Assembly: GCA_022821235.1 (NCBI GenBank)
Contig: JAJEEA010000448.1
Location: 1 to 39,898 of the forward strand
Reading direction: 5' to 3'
DNA: 39,898 bases
Origin: Vicinamibacteria bacterium
GTDB lineage: Bacteria > Acidobacteriota > Vicinamibacteria > Vicinamibacterales > UBA8438
Part shown: positions 7,251-16,038 of the stretch, piece after piece
Numbering within the stretch: position 1 is the stretch's first letter
How the letters are laid out: every line of letters starts with the position of its first letter
The notes under the pieces: model-generated
Told to the model about the DNA's origin: nothing
What the model saw: only the letters and a program-made list of their open reading frames with translations
Database searches by the model: none
Program-made: the position numbers and the translations under genes

Positions 7251-8456
7251 GACCGCCATCGAGGCCAGCGTCGAGCCGTCGAGCCGGTTCCGGGCCAGCA
7301 CGTTGAACTCGGCGCCCGGCTCGAGCACCGTCGTCACGCCCCGCTCGTTCTGGAAGTAGATGCGCCCCCCCGCGAGCACCGGCGACGCGGAGTGGTTGCC
7401 GCCGAGCCGCTCCTGCCAGTGGATCTCGCCGGTCAGGGCGTCGACGCAGGTCGCGATGCCGAAGTCGGAGACCATGTAGAGCTCGTCGCCGACGAGGATC
7501 GGCGACGGGGTCAGCGGCGCTCCGCGCCGCAGTTGCCACGCCACGTGCGACCGGGTCACGTCGCCGGCGCCGTCGGCGCGCACCGCCAGCAGCGTCGGCT
7601 GCTGGAAGCCGGTCGACAGATACACCAGCCCGTGGCCGTAGACCGGCCGCGGCACGTTCGAGAAGCCCCGGGGATAGACCACCTCCCAGATCTCCCGCCC
7701 CGACGACGGATCGTGCCCCGACGTGCGAAACGCGCTGACGTTGACGATCTGCTCGCGGCCGCCGACGTCGATGACGATCGGCGTCGAGTAGGCCTGCGAC
7801 ACCGGATCGGGCCGGACCGAGCGCCAGCGCTCGTCGCCGGTGCGGGCGTCGACGGCCACCAGATAGGCGACGTCGTAGCCGTCGATGCTGACGATCAGGT
7901 TGCCGTCGTGGAGGATGGGCGACCCCCCGTTGCCGTGCTGCGAGATGTAGGGAAAGCGCGTGCGCCACAGCATCTCGCCCGCGGTGCTGACGGCGGCGGT
8001 CCCGGTGGCCCCGAAGTGGACGTAGACCCGCTCCCCCCCGGGGTCGAGGACCGGCGTCGGCGAGGCGAGGCTGTTCTTGGGGTTGAGGGGATAGACCTCG
8101 CTGCTGTCGAAGACCTCCACGTCGAGGGTGGGGTCTCCCGTCTCGGCGTCGAAGGCGAGCAGCCGGAGCGAGCTGCCTTCGTCCGGGTCGATCAGCGCGG
8201 TCGTGAGCCAGAGCCGCCCGTCCGCCACCACCGGCGACGACCACCCGAGGCCCGGCACCGGCGTCTTCCAGGTGACGTTCTCGGTCTCGCTCCACGTGAG
8301 CGGGACCGCCGCGTCCGGCGCATGCCCCTGCCCCGTCGGCCCGCGGAACTGCGGCCAGTCGCTCGCCCGTGCGACGGCAGCGCCGGCCAGCACGGCCGCC
8401 ACCGCGCAAGCCGCACCCGCCGCGAGTCTCCGGATCCCGGCATCGTGGATGATCAT
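7188..8456 (-). CDS. Secreted PQQ-like (BamB-type) beta-propeller protein
   Basis: The 422-residue protein has a signal peptide (AAGAACAVAAVLAGAAVARA) and then DWPQFRGPTGQGHA, the entry motif of a propeller family common in Acidobacteria and Planctomycetes. Repeated blades carry Trp-docking motifs (LLAFDAETG, LVAVDARTGDERW, CVDALTGEIHWQERLGG). No quinoprotein catalytic signature is seen, so it may be structural or bind a ligand rather than act as a dehydrogenase. I chose ATG 8456 (GGGAG upstream) because the longer ORF adds a low-complexity shadow before the signal peptide. It is related in design to the genes at 27798 and 31228. Its 3' end is partially duplicated downstream. Confidence 0.85.
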   Translation of the reverse strand: MIIHDAGIRRLAAGAACAVAAVLAGAAVARASDWPQFRGPTGQGHAPDAAVPLTWSETENVTWKTPVPGLGWSSPVVADGRLWLTTALIDPDEGSSLRLLAFDAETGDPTLDVEVFDSSEVYPLNPKNSLASPTPVLDPGGERVYVHFGATGTAAVSTAGEMLWRTRFPYISQHGNGGSPILHDGNLIVSIDGYDVAYLVAVDARTGDERWRSVRPDPVSQAYSTPIVIDVGGREQIVNVSAFRTSGHDPSSGREIWEVVYPRGFSNVPRPVYGHGLVYLSTGFQQPTLLAVRADGAGDVTRSHVAWQLRRGAPLTPSPILVGDELYMVSDFGIATCVDALTGEIHWQERLGGNHSASPVLAGGRIYFQNERGVTTVLEPGAEFNVLARNRLDGSTLASMAVSDGALFLRSDTHLYRIEERP

Positions 8457-8607
8457 CGCCTGTACTCCCACCGCGCATTGTATCCGGCCCCCTGCTTGCG
8501 GGACGTCTGCGAGGGGTCGCAATCGACACAGGGTCGTCCGGGCATGCGGACCGCACAGCCAACGCCGGGCGCCCGCCGGCCGGCTGTGCGATAATGGGCA
8601 CAGACGC

Positions 8608-9603
8608 ATGCCCCCCTTCATCCCGCCCCCGACACCCCGTACCGGATACGCCGCCACGCCGGCCGCGCCGACCCCGACCGCGGCCCAGGACTTCCCCGGC
8701 TGCGACGCCGTCCCGCTGCCGACCTGGGAAGACGTGTGGGCCTACGACCGACGCATCGAGTACTGGTCGCGCGAGACGGGAACAGCCTGGGTGATGCGCG
8801 ACGCCGGCCCCGTCCACGAGAATGCCCCGAACCTGCTGAGCGAGCTGCTGACCCGCCTCGGTCAGGAGCGCGGATCGCGCTTCCTGTTGGCCGGGGCCGT
8901 CTACCTGATGGAGCGGGACGCGGACGGCCGGCCGCGGCAGGTGCTCGTGGGCGACCAGACCGTCTACCTGGACCGGAAGGTCTGGCGGCCGCGCGATCCC
9001 GCCATCGTGCTGGGGGTGGACCCGCTGCCCGACGTGATTCTCGAAGTGGATCACACCACCGACATCCGGCGCAACAAGCTGCCGGTGTACGAAGCGTGGG
9101 GGTTCCCCGAGGTGTGGGTCGACACCCCCGACGAGCCGTCGCCGCACCGTCCCCGGAACGTGCGGCCGGGCCTGACGATCTACGTGCTCGACGAGGGCCG
9201 CTTCCGCAAGGTCGACGAGGGCCGTGCGTTCCCCACGTGGACGGCCGCGCAGATCCACGCTTCGCTGAACGAGCCGCGCCTCGGGCCGCGGACGCTGGCC
9301 GACCTGACGCGGGTGGGCCGGCGGCTCGGCGAGAGCGAGGGCACCACCCCCGACGACGACCCGCAGCTCGGCCACCACCGCCGGCAGGCCCGCGCCGAAG
9401 GCATCGCGCAGGGGCGCGCCGAGGGCGTCGCCCGCGAACGCGCCCTCCTCCGCCGGCTGGCGGAGCAGAGGTTCGGGCCCGCCACCGCGGCCCGGACGGC
9501 CGAAGCCCTCGCCCGCATCGACGACCCCCGCCGTCTCACCGAGGTCCTCGACCTCATCACTGCCTGCGACGACGCCGCCGACCTGCTCTCCCGCCTATCC
9601 TGA
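8608..9603 (+). CDS. Uma2 family endonuclease-like protein with helical C-terminal extension
   Basis: The 331-residue protein has a Uma2 core: LPDVILEVDHTTDIRRNKLPVYEAWGFPEVWVD contains the conserved Asp, Glu and Lys of the PD-(D/E)XK site. It differs from the 4120 gene by a Pro-rich N-terminus and about 100 extra C-terminal residues. These are charged and helical (QARAEGIAQGRAEGVARERALLRRL), similar to the tail of Rpn-type PD-(D/E)XK transposase-like proteins. A -10-like GATAAT lies just upstream of the ATG at 8608. The upstream part of the 491-residue ORF is antisense to the propeller gene and is rejected. Function is unknown beyond likely DNA processing. Confidence 0.78.
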   Translation: MPPFIPPPTPRTGYAATPAAPTPTAAQDFPGCDAVPLPTWEDVWAYDRRIEYWSRETGTAWVMRDAGPVHENAPNLLSELLTRLGQERGSRFLLAGAVYLMERDADGRPRQVLVGDQTVYLDRKVWRPRDPAIVLGVDPLPDVILEVDHTTDIRRNKLPVYEAWGFPEVWVDTPDEPSPHRPRNVRPGLTIYVLDEGRFRKVDEGRAFPTWTAAQIHASLNEPRLGPRTLADLTRVGRRLGESEGTTPDDDPQLGHHRRQARAEGIAQGRAEGVARERALLRRLAEQRFGPATAARTAEALARIDDPRRLTEVLDLITACDDAADLLSRLS

Positions 9604-9687
9604 CCCGACGCCGGGCCTCGAACGCCATCGGGAGACCCCGCGCGGCTTGGCCGATGACAGACGGTCATCCAATGGTATACCTTGTGC

Positions 9688-9945
9688 ATGTACGAAGTTC
9701 GCTATCAGAAACATGCGGCTCGCCAGCTCCTGCGCATGCCGCGCGAGGTCGCGAAGCGGATTCGCGCCGGAATCGAAGCCGTGGCGGCGAATCCCTACGG
9801 CAAACACCCGAACGTGACGCGATTGTCCGGCAGAGACGGCTTTCGACTCCGAGCGGGTGACTGGCGGGTGGTCTACACTCTCGACGACGGGCGACAGCAG
9901 CTGCTGGTGGCGAAGATCGATCGCAGGGGACGGGTGTACCGATGA
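9688..9945 (+). CDS. RelE/ParE-family type II toxin
   Basis: The 85-residue protein MYEVRYQKHAARQLLRMPRE... has the RelE/ParE fold pattern: an N-terminal strand and two helices, then LSGRDGFRLRAGDWRVVYTLDD, which holds the conserved RxGDxRVxY-type motif. RelE-type members cut mRNA on the ribosome and ParE-type members poison gyrase; sequence alone does not separate them here. The ATG at 9688 is preferred to the TTG two codons earlier. The 3' end overlaps the antitoxin by four bases (ATGA). Toxin-first order resembles HigBA. Confidence 0.88.
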   Translation: MYEVRYQKHAARQLLRMPREVAKRIRAGIEAVAANPYGKHPNVTRLSGRDGFRLRAGDWRVVYTLDDGRQQLLVAKIDRRGRVYR

Positions 9946-10346
9946 ACGATCGCAGCGTGCAGATCATCGAGAAGGACGGCCGACCCGAGTACGCCGTGGT
10001 GCCGATCGACGAGTACCGCCGCATGGTCGCCTCGCTCGAGGAGTCCGCGGACCGCGCCGCCATCGAGCGGGCCGTGCGTGAGAACGCGGCCGGCGAGACG
10101 GTTCCCGGCGAAGTGGTGCACGCCATTCTGGACGGTGTGCCCCCCCTTCGGGCGTGGCGGCGACACCGCCGGTTGACGCTCGGCGGGTTGGCTGCGAAAG
10201 TAGGCGTCACGAAGGGATACCTGTCGCAGATCGAGAACGGCAGGAAGTCCGGCACGCTGGATCTCGTCCGCCGGCTGGCAACCGCGCTGGGCGTGACATT
10301 GGACGACCTGGCGGGCTGGCGGGACGTCGACGACGACGGTTCCTGA
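9942..10346 (+). CDS. Antitoxin with PHD/YefM-like N-terminus and XRE helix-turn-helix
   Basis: The 134-residue protein appears to combine two antitoxin parts. Residues 1-60 (VQIIEKDGRPEYAVVPIDEY and following) resemble the N-terminal strand-helix of Phd/YefM antitoxins. Residues 65-130 form a Cro/C1-type helix-turn-helix (LTLGGLAAKVGVTKGYLSQIENGRKSGTLDLVRRLATALG). The gene overlaps the toxin stop (ATGA), so the two are translationally coupled. Such proteins usually neutralise the toxin and repress their own promoter. The 227-base gap after it contains a short frame ending FMRIPGFYDGIAAEQ, possibly a peptidase relic, and no full gene. Confidence 0.85.
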   Translation: MNDRSVQIIEKDGRPEYAVVPIDEYRRMVASLEESADRAAIERAVRENAAGETVPGEVVHAILDGVPPLRAWRRHRRLTLGGLAAKVGVTKGYLSQIENGRKSGTLDLVRRLATALGVTLDDLAGWRDVDDDGS

Positions 10347-10573
10347 CGCGGACGGAGAGGTCGGCAGGGAGCGGGACGACGCGTCGGCGCGCATCGTGAC
10401 GCAGGAGTTGAGTTTGGACCACGGCCGAGAACGGTCAGTTCATGCGCATCCCGGGCTTCTACGACGGGATCGCGGCGGAGCAGTAGTGGAACGATCAGGC
10501 GTCGACCACGGCGGGTCCGGCCGTGCGACGTCGAACGTGACCCGGCAACCCTGATTGGGTCGGCGAGACGACG

Positions 10574-12586
10574 ATGGGAACACGATTCTCGAGACGTGAC
10601 GGTGGAATGGCGCGCGCCTGCGCGCTGGCGATGATGGTGACGTGGGCGGCAGTGCCCATCGCGAACGCCCAGGACGTGGAGTGGCGCTCGTACGGGTCGG
10701 ACGCCGCAGGCACCAAGTACTCGCCGCTGGACCAGATCGACGCGGAGACCGTCGGCGATCTGGAGATCGTCTGGCGGCAGTCGGTGCTGCCCGACGCGAT
10801 GCGGGAGGGGCGCGAGGACTTCACGCCGTCGATCGCCTCGCAGAACACCCCGCTGATGGCCGGCGGCCGGCTCTACATCAGCTCGGCCCTCGGCACCGTG
10901 GCGGCCCTCGACGCGAAGACGGGCGAGGTGCTGTGGTTCGACACGCCGCCCGACCGGGACGGCGAGCCGTTCACCCGCGTGCGTCAGACCCGCGGCGTCG
11001 CCTACTGGGAGGACTCGGAGAGCGACGACGCCCGCGTGCTGGCGGTGGTCGGCTCGTACCTGGTGGCCCTGAACGCGGGCACCGGCGAGCGCTACCCCGA
11101 CTTCGGCGACGGCGGCGAGGTGGACCTGACGCAGGGGTTCGACGAGCCGGTGGAGACGTTCAGTTGGGGCTCGCCGCCGCTGGTCGTGGGCGACGTCGTG
11201 GTCATCGGCTCGGCCATGAGCGACGTCACCAACCCCAACATGCCGGCGATGAAGGAGATGCCGCCCGGCGACGTGCGCTGCTTCTACGTGAGGACCGGCG
11301 AGCAGGTCTGGATCTTCCACACCATCCCCCAGGACGGCGAGTTCGGCAACGAGACCTGGCTGACCGCCCTCGACGAGGACCGGCCGTCGTGGGAGTACAG
11401 CGGCAACACCAACATGTGGGCGTGGCCGAGCGCGGACGAGGAGCTCGGCCTGGTCTACGTGCCGCTGTCGACCCCCACCAACGACTACTACGGCGGCTAC
11501 CGCCCGGGCGACAACCTGTTCGCCGAGAGCATCGTCTGCCTCGACGCCCGCACCGGCGAGCGCGTCTGGCACTTCCAGGCGGTGCACCACGGCATCTGGG
11601 ACTACGACTTCGCCGCCGCCCCCAACGTGCTCGACCTCCAGGTCGAGGGGCGCGACGAGCCGGTGAAGGCGGTGGCGGCGGTGAGCAAGCAGGCGTTCAC
11701 CTATGTCTTCAACCGGGTGACGGGCGAGCCGATCTGGCCCATCGAGGAGCGGCCGGTGCCGCCGGGCGACGTGCCCGGCGAGTGGTACGCGCCGACCCAG
11801 CCGTTCCCCACCAAGCCGCCGCCGTTCGACCAGCAGGGGACGACGGTCGACGACCTCATCGACTTCACCCCCGAGCTGCGGCAGGATGCGCTTGAGGTCT
11901 TCGAGCAGTACGTGACCGGCCCCCTCTTCACCGCGCCGTCGATGGTCGACGACTCGCCGGGGGGCACGAAGGGCACGCTGCAGATGCCTGGCGTGGTCGG
12001 CGGCGCCGACTGGGGCGGCTCGGCCGTCGACCCCGAGACCGGCATCCTCTACGTGCCGTCGGTCCACAGCGAGTCGGTCATCGGCATCGTGCCATCCGAG
12101 CATCCGCGCTCGGACATGCGGCTCGTGGTCGAGACGCTGGCGCCGCTCCAGGGCCCCAACGAGCTGCCCATCTTCAAGCCGCCGTACGGCCGCCTCGTCG
12201 CCATCGACCTGAAGAAGGGCGAGATCCTCTGGTCGAAGGCCAACGGCGACGGGCCGCGCGACCACCCGATGCTGCAGGACCTCGACCTGCCGCCCCTCGG
12301 CCAGCCGGGCCGGGTGTCGCCCCTGGTGACGAAGTCGCTCGTCTTCCTCGGCGAGGGCGGCAACGCCGGCGTCGTGGTGCTGCAGCCGATCTGGGGCGGT
12401 GCCGGGGGCAAGATGTTCCGCGCCTACGACAAGCTGACCGGCGACGTGGTCTGGGAGATGGAGCTGCCCGGCGGCACGACGGCGGCGCCGATGACCTACA
12501 TGGTCGACGGCCGGCAGTACATCGTCGTCACCGTGGGCTGGGAGGACATGCCGAGCGAGTACGTGGCCCTGGCCCTGCCGGAGTGA
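10574..12586 (+). CDS. Secreted PQQ-dependent dehydrogenase, membrane glucose dehydrogenase-like (paralogue)
   Basis: The 670-residue quinoprotein is closely parallel along its whole length to the 1635 gene. It has the same entry motif (WRSYGSDAAGTKYSPLDQI), NTNMWAWPSADEELG, YYGGYRPGDNLFAES, HHGIWDYDFAAAP, and the same closing blade PMTYMVDGRQYIVVTVGWED. A signal peptide ends near VPIANAQD. It has no heme motif. An alternative start is ATG 10607, just before the signal peptide; 10574 has no strong Shine-Dalgarno. It precedes the diheme cytochrome gene on the same strand, which fits a dehydrogenase and electron-acceptor pairing, though a 221-base gap separates them. Confidence 0.88.
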   Translation: MGTRFSRRDGGMARACALAMMVTWAAVPIANAQDVEWRSYGSDAAGTKYSPLDQIDAETVGDLEIVWRQSVLPDAMREGREDFTPSIASQNTPLMAGGRLYISSALGTVAALDAKTGEVLWFDTPPDRDGEPFTRVRQTRGVAYWEDSESDDARVLAVVGSYLVALNAGTGERYPDFGDGGEVDLTQGFDEPVETFSWGSPPLVVGDVVVIGSAMSDVTNPNMPAMKEMPPGDVRCFYVRTGEQVWIFHTIPQDGEFGNETWLTALDEDRPSWEYSGNTNMWAWPSADEELGLVYVPLSTPTNDYYGGYRPGDNLFAESIVCLDARTGERVWHFQAVHHGIWDYDFAAAPNVLDLQVEGRDEPVKAVAAVSKQAFTYVFNRVTGEPIWPIEERPVPPGDVPGEWYAPTQPFPTKPPPFDQQGTTVDDLIDFTPELRQDALEVFEQYVTGPLFTAPSMVDDSPGGTKGTLQMPGVVGGADWGGSAVDPETGILYVPSVHSESVIGIVPSEHPRSDMRLVVETLAPLQGPNELPIFKPPYGRLVAIDLKKGEILWSKANGDGPRDHPMLQDLDLPPLGQPGRVSPLVTKSLVFLGEGGNAGVVVLQPIWGGAGGKMFRAYDKLTGDVVWEMELPGGTTAAPMTYMVDGRQYIVVTVGWEDMPSEYVALALPE

Positions 12587-12807
12587 GCGGTTTCGTGGCA
12601 GCCCGGCCCTTCGTGGTGCCGCGGCCTGCGAGGCGCCGGCGGGCGGAACGACTGCCCGTGCCGGACCAGTCGCAACGAGGGTGCATACTTGGGGGGCGCA
12701 GGTAACCGAGGGCGACGTAATCGGGCAGGATGCACCGCCGGTCGAATACCGCGGAGCCGTCTGCCACGGGTTGCCGAAACCCGCAGGAGGCGAAGGAGGC
12801 CAGTCTC

Positions 12808-13602
12808 ATGCCAAGAGGGGTTTTCGGGCGGCGCGGGGAGTTCGGGTGGCAAGGGATGGTGGGAGCGGCGATCTGTCTGGCCGTATCGGCCGTCGCGGCG
12901 AGCGCCCAGGACCACGTCGAGCACGACCCGGCCGACATCGCGTACGGCCTCACCGTGTACCTGGACCAATGCGCGAGCTGCCATGGCGAGACCGGGGACG
13001 CGGTCGCCGGCGTCGATCTGCGCAGCGGACAACTGCGGCGCGGGGCGACCGACCGGGACCTGATCGGGGTCATCCGGAACGGCATTCCCGGCACCGGCAT
13101 GCTGGCGTTCGAGCTCGACGCCGCCGAGATGGCGGGCATCGTCGCCTACCTGCGGAACATGACCTACGAGGCCGACGCGGTGACGCTGGGCGACCCGGCG
13201 CGCGGCCGGGCCCTCTTCGAGGGCCGGGGCGCGTGCCTCGACTGCCACCGCGTGGGGGGCAGTGGCCCGCGGGCGGCGACCGATCTGACCGCGGTGGGCG
13301 CCGAACGGGCCCCGAGCGCCCTGCGGCGGTCGCTCCTCGACCCGACCGGCACCATGCGGCCCATCGACCGCCCCGTCGAGCTGGTGACGGCGGACGGCGA
13401 GCGGGTCACCGGCCGGCGCCTCAACGAGGACACCTACACCGTGCAGATCCTCGACGACGACGCGCGTCTGCGGTCGTTCGACAAGGCCGACCTGCGCGAG
13501 CTCCGGGTCCTCACGACCTCGCCCATGCCGGCCTACGGCGACCGGCTCGACGCGGGCGAGCTCGCCGATCTGCTGGCGTACCTCGTGTCCCTGAAAGGCT
13601 GA
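12808..13602 (+). CDS. Secreted diheme c-type cytochrome
   Basis: The 264-residue protein has a signal peptide (MVGAAICLAVSAVAASAQ) and two cytochrome c domains. Heme 1 binds at CASCH (55-59) with a likely axial Met near 98 (GTGML), and heme 2 at CLDCH (143-147). The second half (VELVTADGERVTGRRLNEDTYTVQILD...LRSFDKADLRELRV) is the pattern of the Pirellula/Verrucomicrobium-type heme-binding domain. AAGGAGG eight bases before ATG 12808 decides the start; the ORF track begins 26 codons too early. Flanked by quinoprotein genes on both sides, it is the likely periplasmic electron acceptor for PQQ enzymes that lack their own heme domain. Confidence 0.9.
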   Translation: MPRGVFGRRGEFGWQGMVGAAICLAVSAVAASAQDHVEHDPADIAYGLTVYLDQCASCHGETGDAVAGVDLRSGQLRRGATDRDLIGVIRNGIPGTGMLAFELDAAEMAGIVAYLRNMTYEADAVTLGDPARGRALFEGRGACLDCHRVGGSGPRAATDLTAVGAERAPSALRRSLLDPTGTMRPIDRPVELVTADGERVTGRRLNEDTYTVQILDDDARLRSFDKADLRELRVLTTSPMPAYGDRLDAGELADLLAYLVSLKG

Positions 13603-13629
13603 GGCGGACGATACGAACCGACCGGACGC

Positions 13630-13800
13630 GGCGACAGATCGGACCGCGGCCGCGGCAGACGACGCAACCGAACGTACGGTGCGGCGGATCGGAGCGACGC
13701 CGAGGGCGGACAATGCGGGCCATGACCAGGCGATGCGACGGATCGGATCGAGGCTGAGGCAGACCATGCGAACCAACCAGACGATGCGGCGGATCGGACT
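13630..13800 (+). repeat. Imperfect 51-54 bp tandem repeat over the quinoprotein start
   Basis: GCGGCGGATCGGA recurs at 13681 and 13786 and as GCGACGGATCGGA at 13735, at spacings of 54 and 51 bases (multiples of three), with a weaker unit near 13630 (GGCGACAGATCGGA). In the gene frame each unit gives MRRIG, so there are three in-frame ATG starts. Confidence 0.55.
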
Positions 13801-15460
13801 CGCGATGCTCCTCGGCGCACTGGCCGCCGGCTCGACTTCGGCCCAGGTGCCGTTCGAGCGCCTCCGCGACGCGGCGCAGGCGCCGGCCGACTGGCTGACC
13901 TATTCCGGCACCTACTCGAGCCAGCGCTACAGCGAGCTCGACGAGGTGACCGCGACCAACGTCGAGGACCTGCAGCTCCAGTGGGTCTACCAGACGCCGG
14001 TCTTCGGCCCGTGGCAGGCCACGCCGCTGGTGGTAGACGGCGTCATGTATCTGACGCAGCGCCCCAACGACGTGGTCGCCCTCGACGCCCGGACGGGCCG
14101 CGTGTTCTGGGTGTACAGCTATGCGACGCCGCCCGACCACCGGGCCTGCTGCGGCTCGAACAACCGCGGCGTCGCCATCCTCGGCGACCGGCTGTTCATG
14201 GCCACCCTCGACGCCCACGTCGTGGCCATCGACGCCGCCACCGGGGCCGAGCTGTGGGACGTCGAGCTGGCCGACAAGGAGCTCGCCTACTCGTTCACCC
14301 TCGCGCCCCTCGTCGTCGACGACAAGGTCATCGTGGGCTCGGCCGGCGGCGACCGCGGCATCCGCGGCTTCATCTCGGCGCTCGACGCGGCCACCGGCGA
14401 GGAGATCTGGCGCTTCCACACCATCCCCGGGCCGGGCGAGCCGGGGCACGAGACGTGGGAGCCGTGCCCGCCGGACCCCACGACCTACTGCGACCCCGAG
14501 GCGTGGATGCACGGCGGCGCCGCGGCGTGGCTGACCGGGTCGTACGACCCCGAGCTGAACCTGATGTACTGGGGCCTCGGCAACCCCGGCCCCGACTTCA
14601 ACCGCGAGCAGCGGCCCGGCGACAACCTCTACTCGGACTCGGTGGTCGCCCTCGACGCCGACACCGGCGAGCTGCGCTGGCACTTCCAGTTCACGCCCAA
14701 CGACCCCTACGACTACGACTCGGTGCAGATACCGGTGCTCGCCGACTTCGAGCGCGGCGGCGTCACCCTGAAGGCGATGCTCTGGGCCAACCGCAACGGC
14801 TTCTACTACGTGCTCGACCGGACGACGGGCCGGTTCCTCAACGGGCTGCCGTTCGTGACCGTAAACTGGGCGGAAGGGCTCGACGACAGCGGCCGCCCCG
14901 TCGAGACGCCCCAGCCGCCGGGCGCGGCGACCTTCCCCGGCGTGCAGGGCGGGACGAACTGGTACTCGCCGTCCTTCAGCCCCCGCACGGGGCTCTTCTA
15001 CGTCCCGGCCTGGGAGGACTACGCGTCGGTCTTCGACGCACAGCCGCAGGAGTACGAGCCGGGGCGCTCGTTCATCGGCGGGCGGCCGAGGACGGCGGCG
15101 CCGGTGCCCGACGCCCCCACCGTGCCGGGACTGACGCGCGGCCCCATCAACACGTGGACCGACGCGGCAGGGTCCGGGGCGGTGGTGGCCCTCGACGCCC
15201 TGACCGGCGAGCAGCGGTGGAAGTTCGAGATGACCGACGTCACGAGCAGCGGCATCCTGACCACCGCCTCGGACCTGCTCTTCACCGGGACACGCTCGGG
15301 CTACTTCCAGGCCCTCGACGCGCGCACCGGCGACCTCCTCTGGCGGACGAGCCTCGGCGGCCAGATCACCAACGGCCCCATGACCTACGAGGTGGCGGGC
15401 CGGCAGTACGTCGCGGTCATCGCCGGGCACTCGCTCTCGACGTTCGCCTTGCGCGACTGA
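13784..15460 (+). CDS. Secreted PQQ-dependent alcohol dehydrogenase (methanol/ethanol family) with DxD motif
   Basis: The 558-residue quinoprotein of the MDH/ADH branch starts at the third MRRIG repeat, where a signal peptide (LAMLLGALAAGSTSAQ) begins. It has the adjacent-Cys disulfide (C122-C123, DHRACCGSNNRG) and GLGNPGPDFNREQRPGDN with the metal-binding Asn (N267). It also has D310-Y-D312 in FTPNDPYDYDSV; the extra Asp two residues after the catalytic Asp is the known mark of lanthanide-dependent XoxF/PedH enzymes, whereas Ca enzymes have Ala or Ser. The usual metal-binding Glu appears as Asp (D190, SAGGDRGIRG). It carries no heme domain; the cytochrome gene ends 181 bases upstream. The substrate is probably an alcohol. 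Confidence 0.88.
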   Translation: MRRIGLAMLLGALAAGSTSAQVPFERLRDAAQAPADWLTYSGTYSSQRYSELDEVTATNVEDLQLQWVYQTPVFGPWQATPLVVDGVMYLTQRPNDVVALDARTGRVFWVYSYATPPDHRACCGSNNRGVAILGDRLFMATLDAHVVAIDAATGAELWDVELADKELAYSFTLAPLVVDDKVIVGSAGGDRGIRGFISALDAATGEEIWRFHTIPGPGEPGHETWEPCPPDPTTYCDPEAWMHGGAAAWLTGSYDPELNLMYWGLGNPGPDFNREQRPGDNLYSDSVVALDADTGELRWHFQFTPNDPYDYDSVQIPVLADFERGGVTLKAMLWANRNGFYYVLDRTTGRFLNGLPFVTVNWAEGLDDSGRPVETPQPPGAATFPGVQGGTNWYSPSFSPRTGLFYVPAWEDYASVFDAQPQEYEPGRSFIGGRPRTAAPVPDAPTVPGLTRGPINTWTDAAGSGAVVALDALTGEQRWKFEMTDVTSSGILTTASDLLFTGTRSGYFQALDARTGDLLWRTSLGGQITNGPMTYEVAGRQYVAVIAGHSLSTFALRD

Positions 15461-15692
15461 GGCGGCGCAGCGGGACGGAATCTGCGTTCTCGAGTCGGAG
15501 TCGCAGCAGACGATCCCGCTGCACCGCTGGCCATGTCGGCGTCCCCCGGCCGCACTGACGACCCCCGGTTGCGGCGAGACTCGCGCCGTCATCGGCACCG
15601 CTGGCTAACGCTGAGTCGGCGTCCCCGGCAGCGCCGGGGCGCCGCATTGATGGCGGCGACCCCAGCCGGGTTCTTCGGCGTTCCCCCAAGCC

Positions 15693-15800
15693 ATGCTTCG
15701 GCCAGCGCCCACGGCGCTGCTCGACCGCCTCCTCCATCACGTGCACGTGCTGAAGTGCGGGCCGCGGAGCTGGCACACCAGGGTCCAGACGACCCTGCGG
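15693..15800 (+). pseudogene. Possible remnant of an IS21-type IstB helper ATPase
   Basis: In a 578-base gap (15461-16038) the frame from 15693 reads TALLDRLLHHVHVLKCGPRSW, resembling the C-terminal end of IstB-like ATPases (LLDRLxHHxxVL). No Walker motifs, transposase or terminal inverted repeats were found. The rest of the gap shows no convincing gene, so this looks like a decayed insertion sequence next to the defence locus. Confidence 0.4.
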
Positions 15801-16038
15801 GCACAGGGGACCGTGAAGTCAGGATCAACGCCCGTCTCGGGCGCCGAAAAATGGCCGGATTTGGGATGTCCAGTACTGAGGTTCATGTCGTCCCCGGAGG
15901 TCGTCGAGACGATCACTCGAAACCGGTGGACCCCGGATCGGGAATTCCCTGAACGACATCGCCGCATTCCGAGTCGTGCACCGCATGACCGCCCTGCTTC
16001 GCCCTGTTCACCTCGTCACGGGAGATAATCGGCCCGGC

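Noticed and set aside
7090-9378. 762-residue minus-strand ORF overlapping the propeller and Uma2 genes
   Set aside because: Runs in a different frame from the propeller and antisense to Uma2; composition is typical of a shadow.
10417-10488. Short frame ending FMRIPGFYDGIAAEQ as a gene
   Set aside because: Too short and without a start or RBS; only weakly like a peptidase motif.
9665-12265. 866-residue minus-strand ORF opposite the toxin-antitoxin and quinoprotein genes
   Set aside because: Antisense shadow of well-supported plus-strand genes; no family motif.
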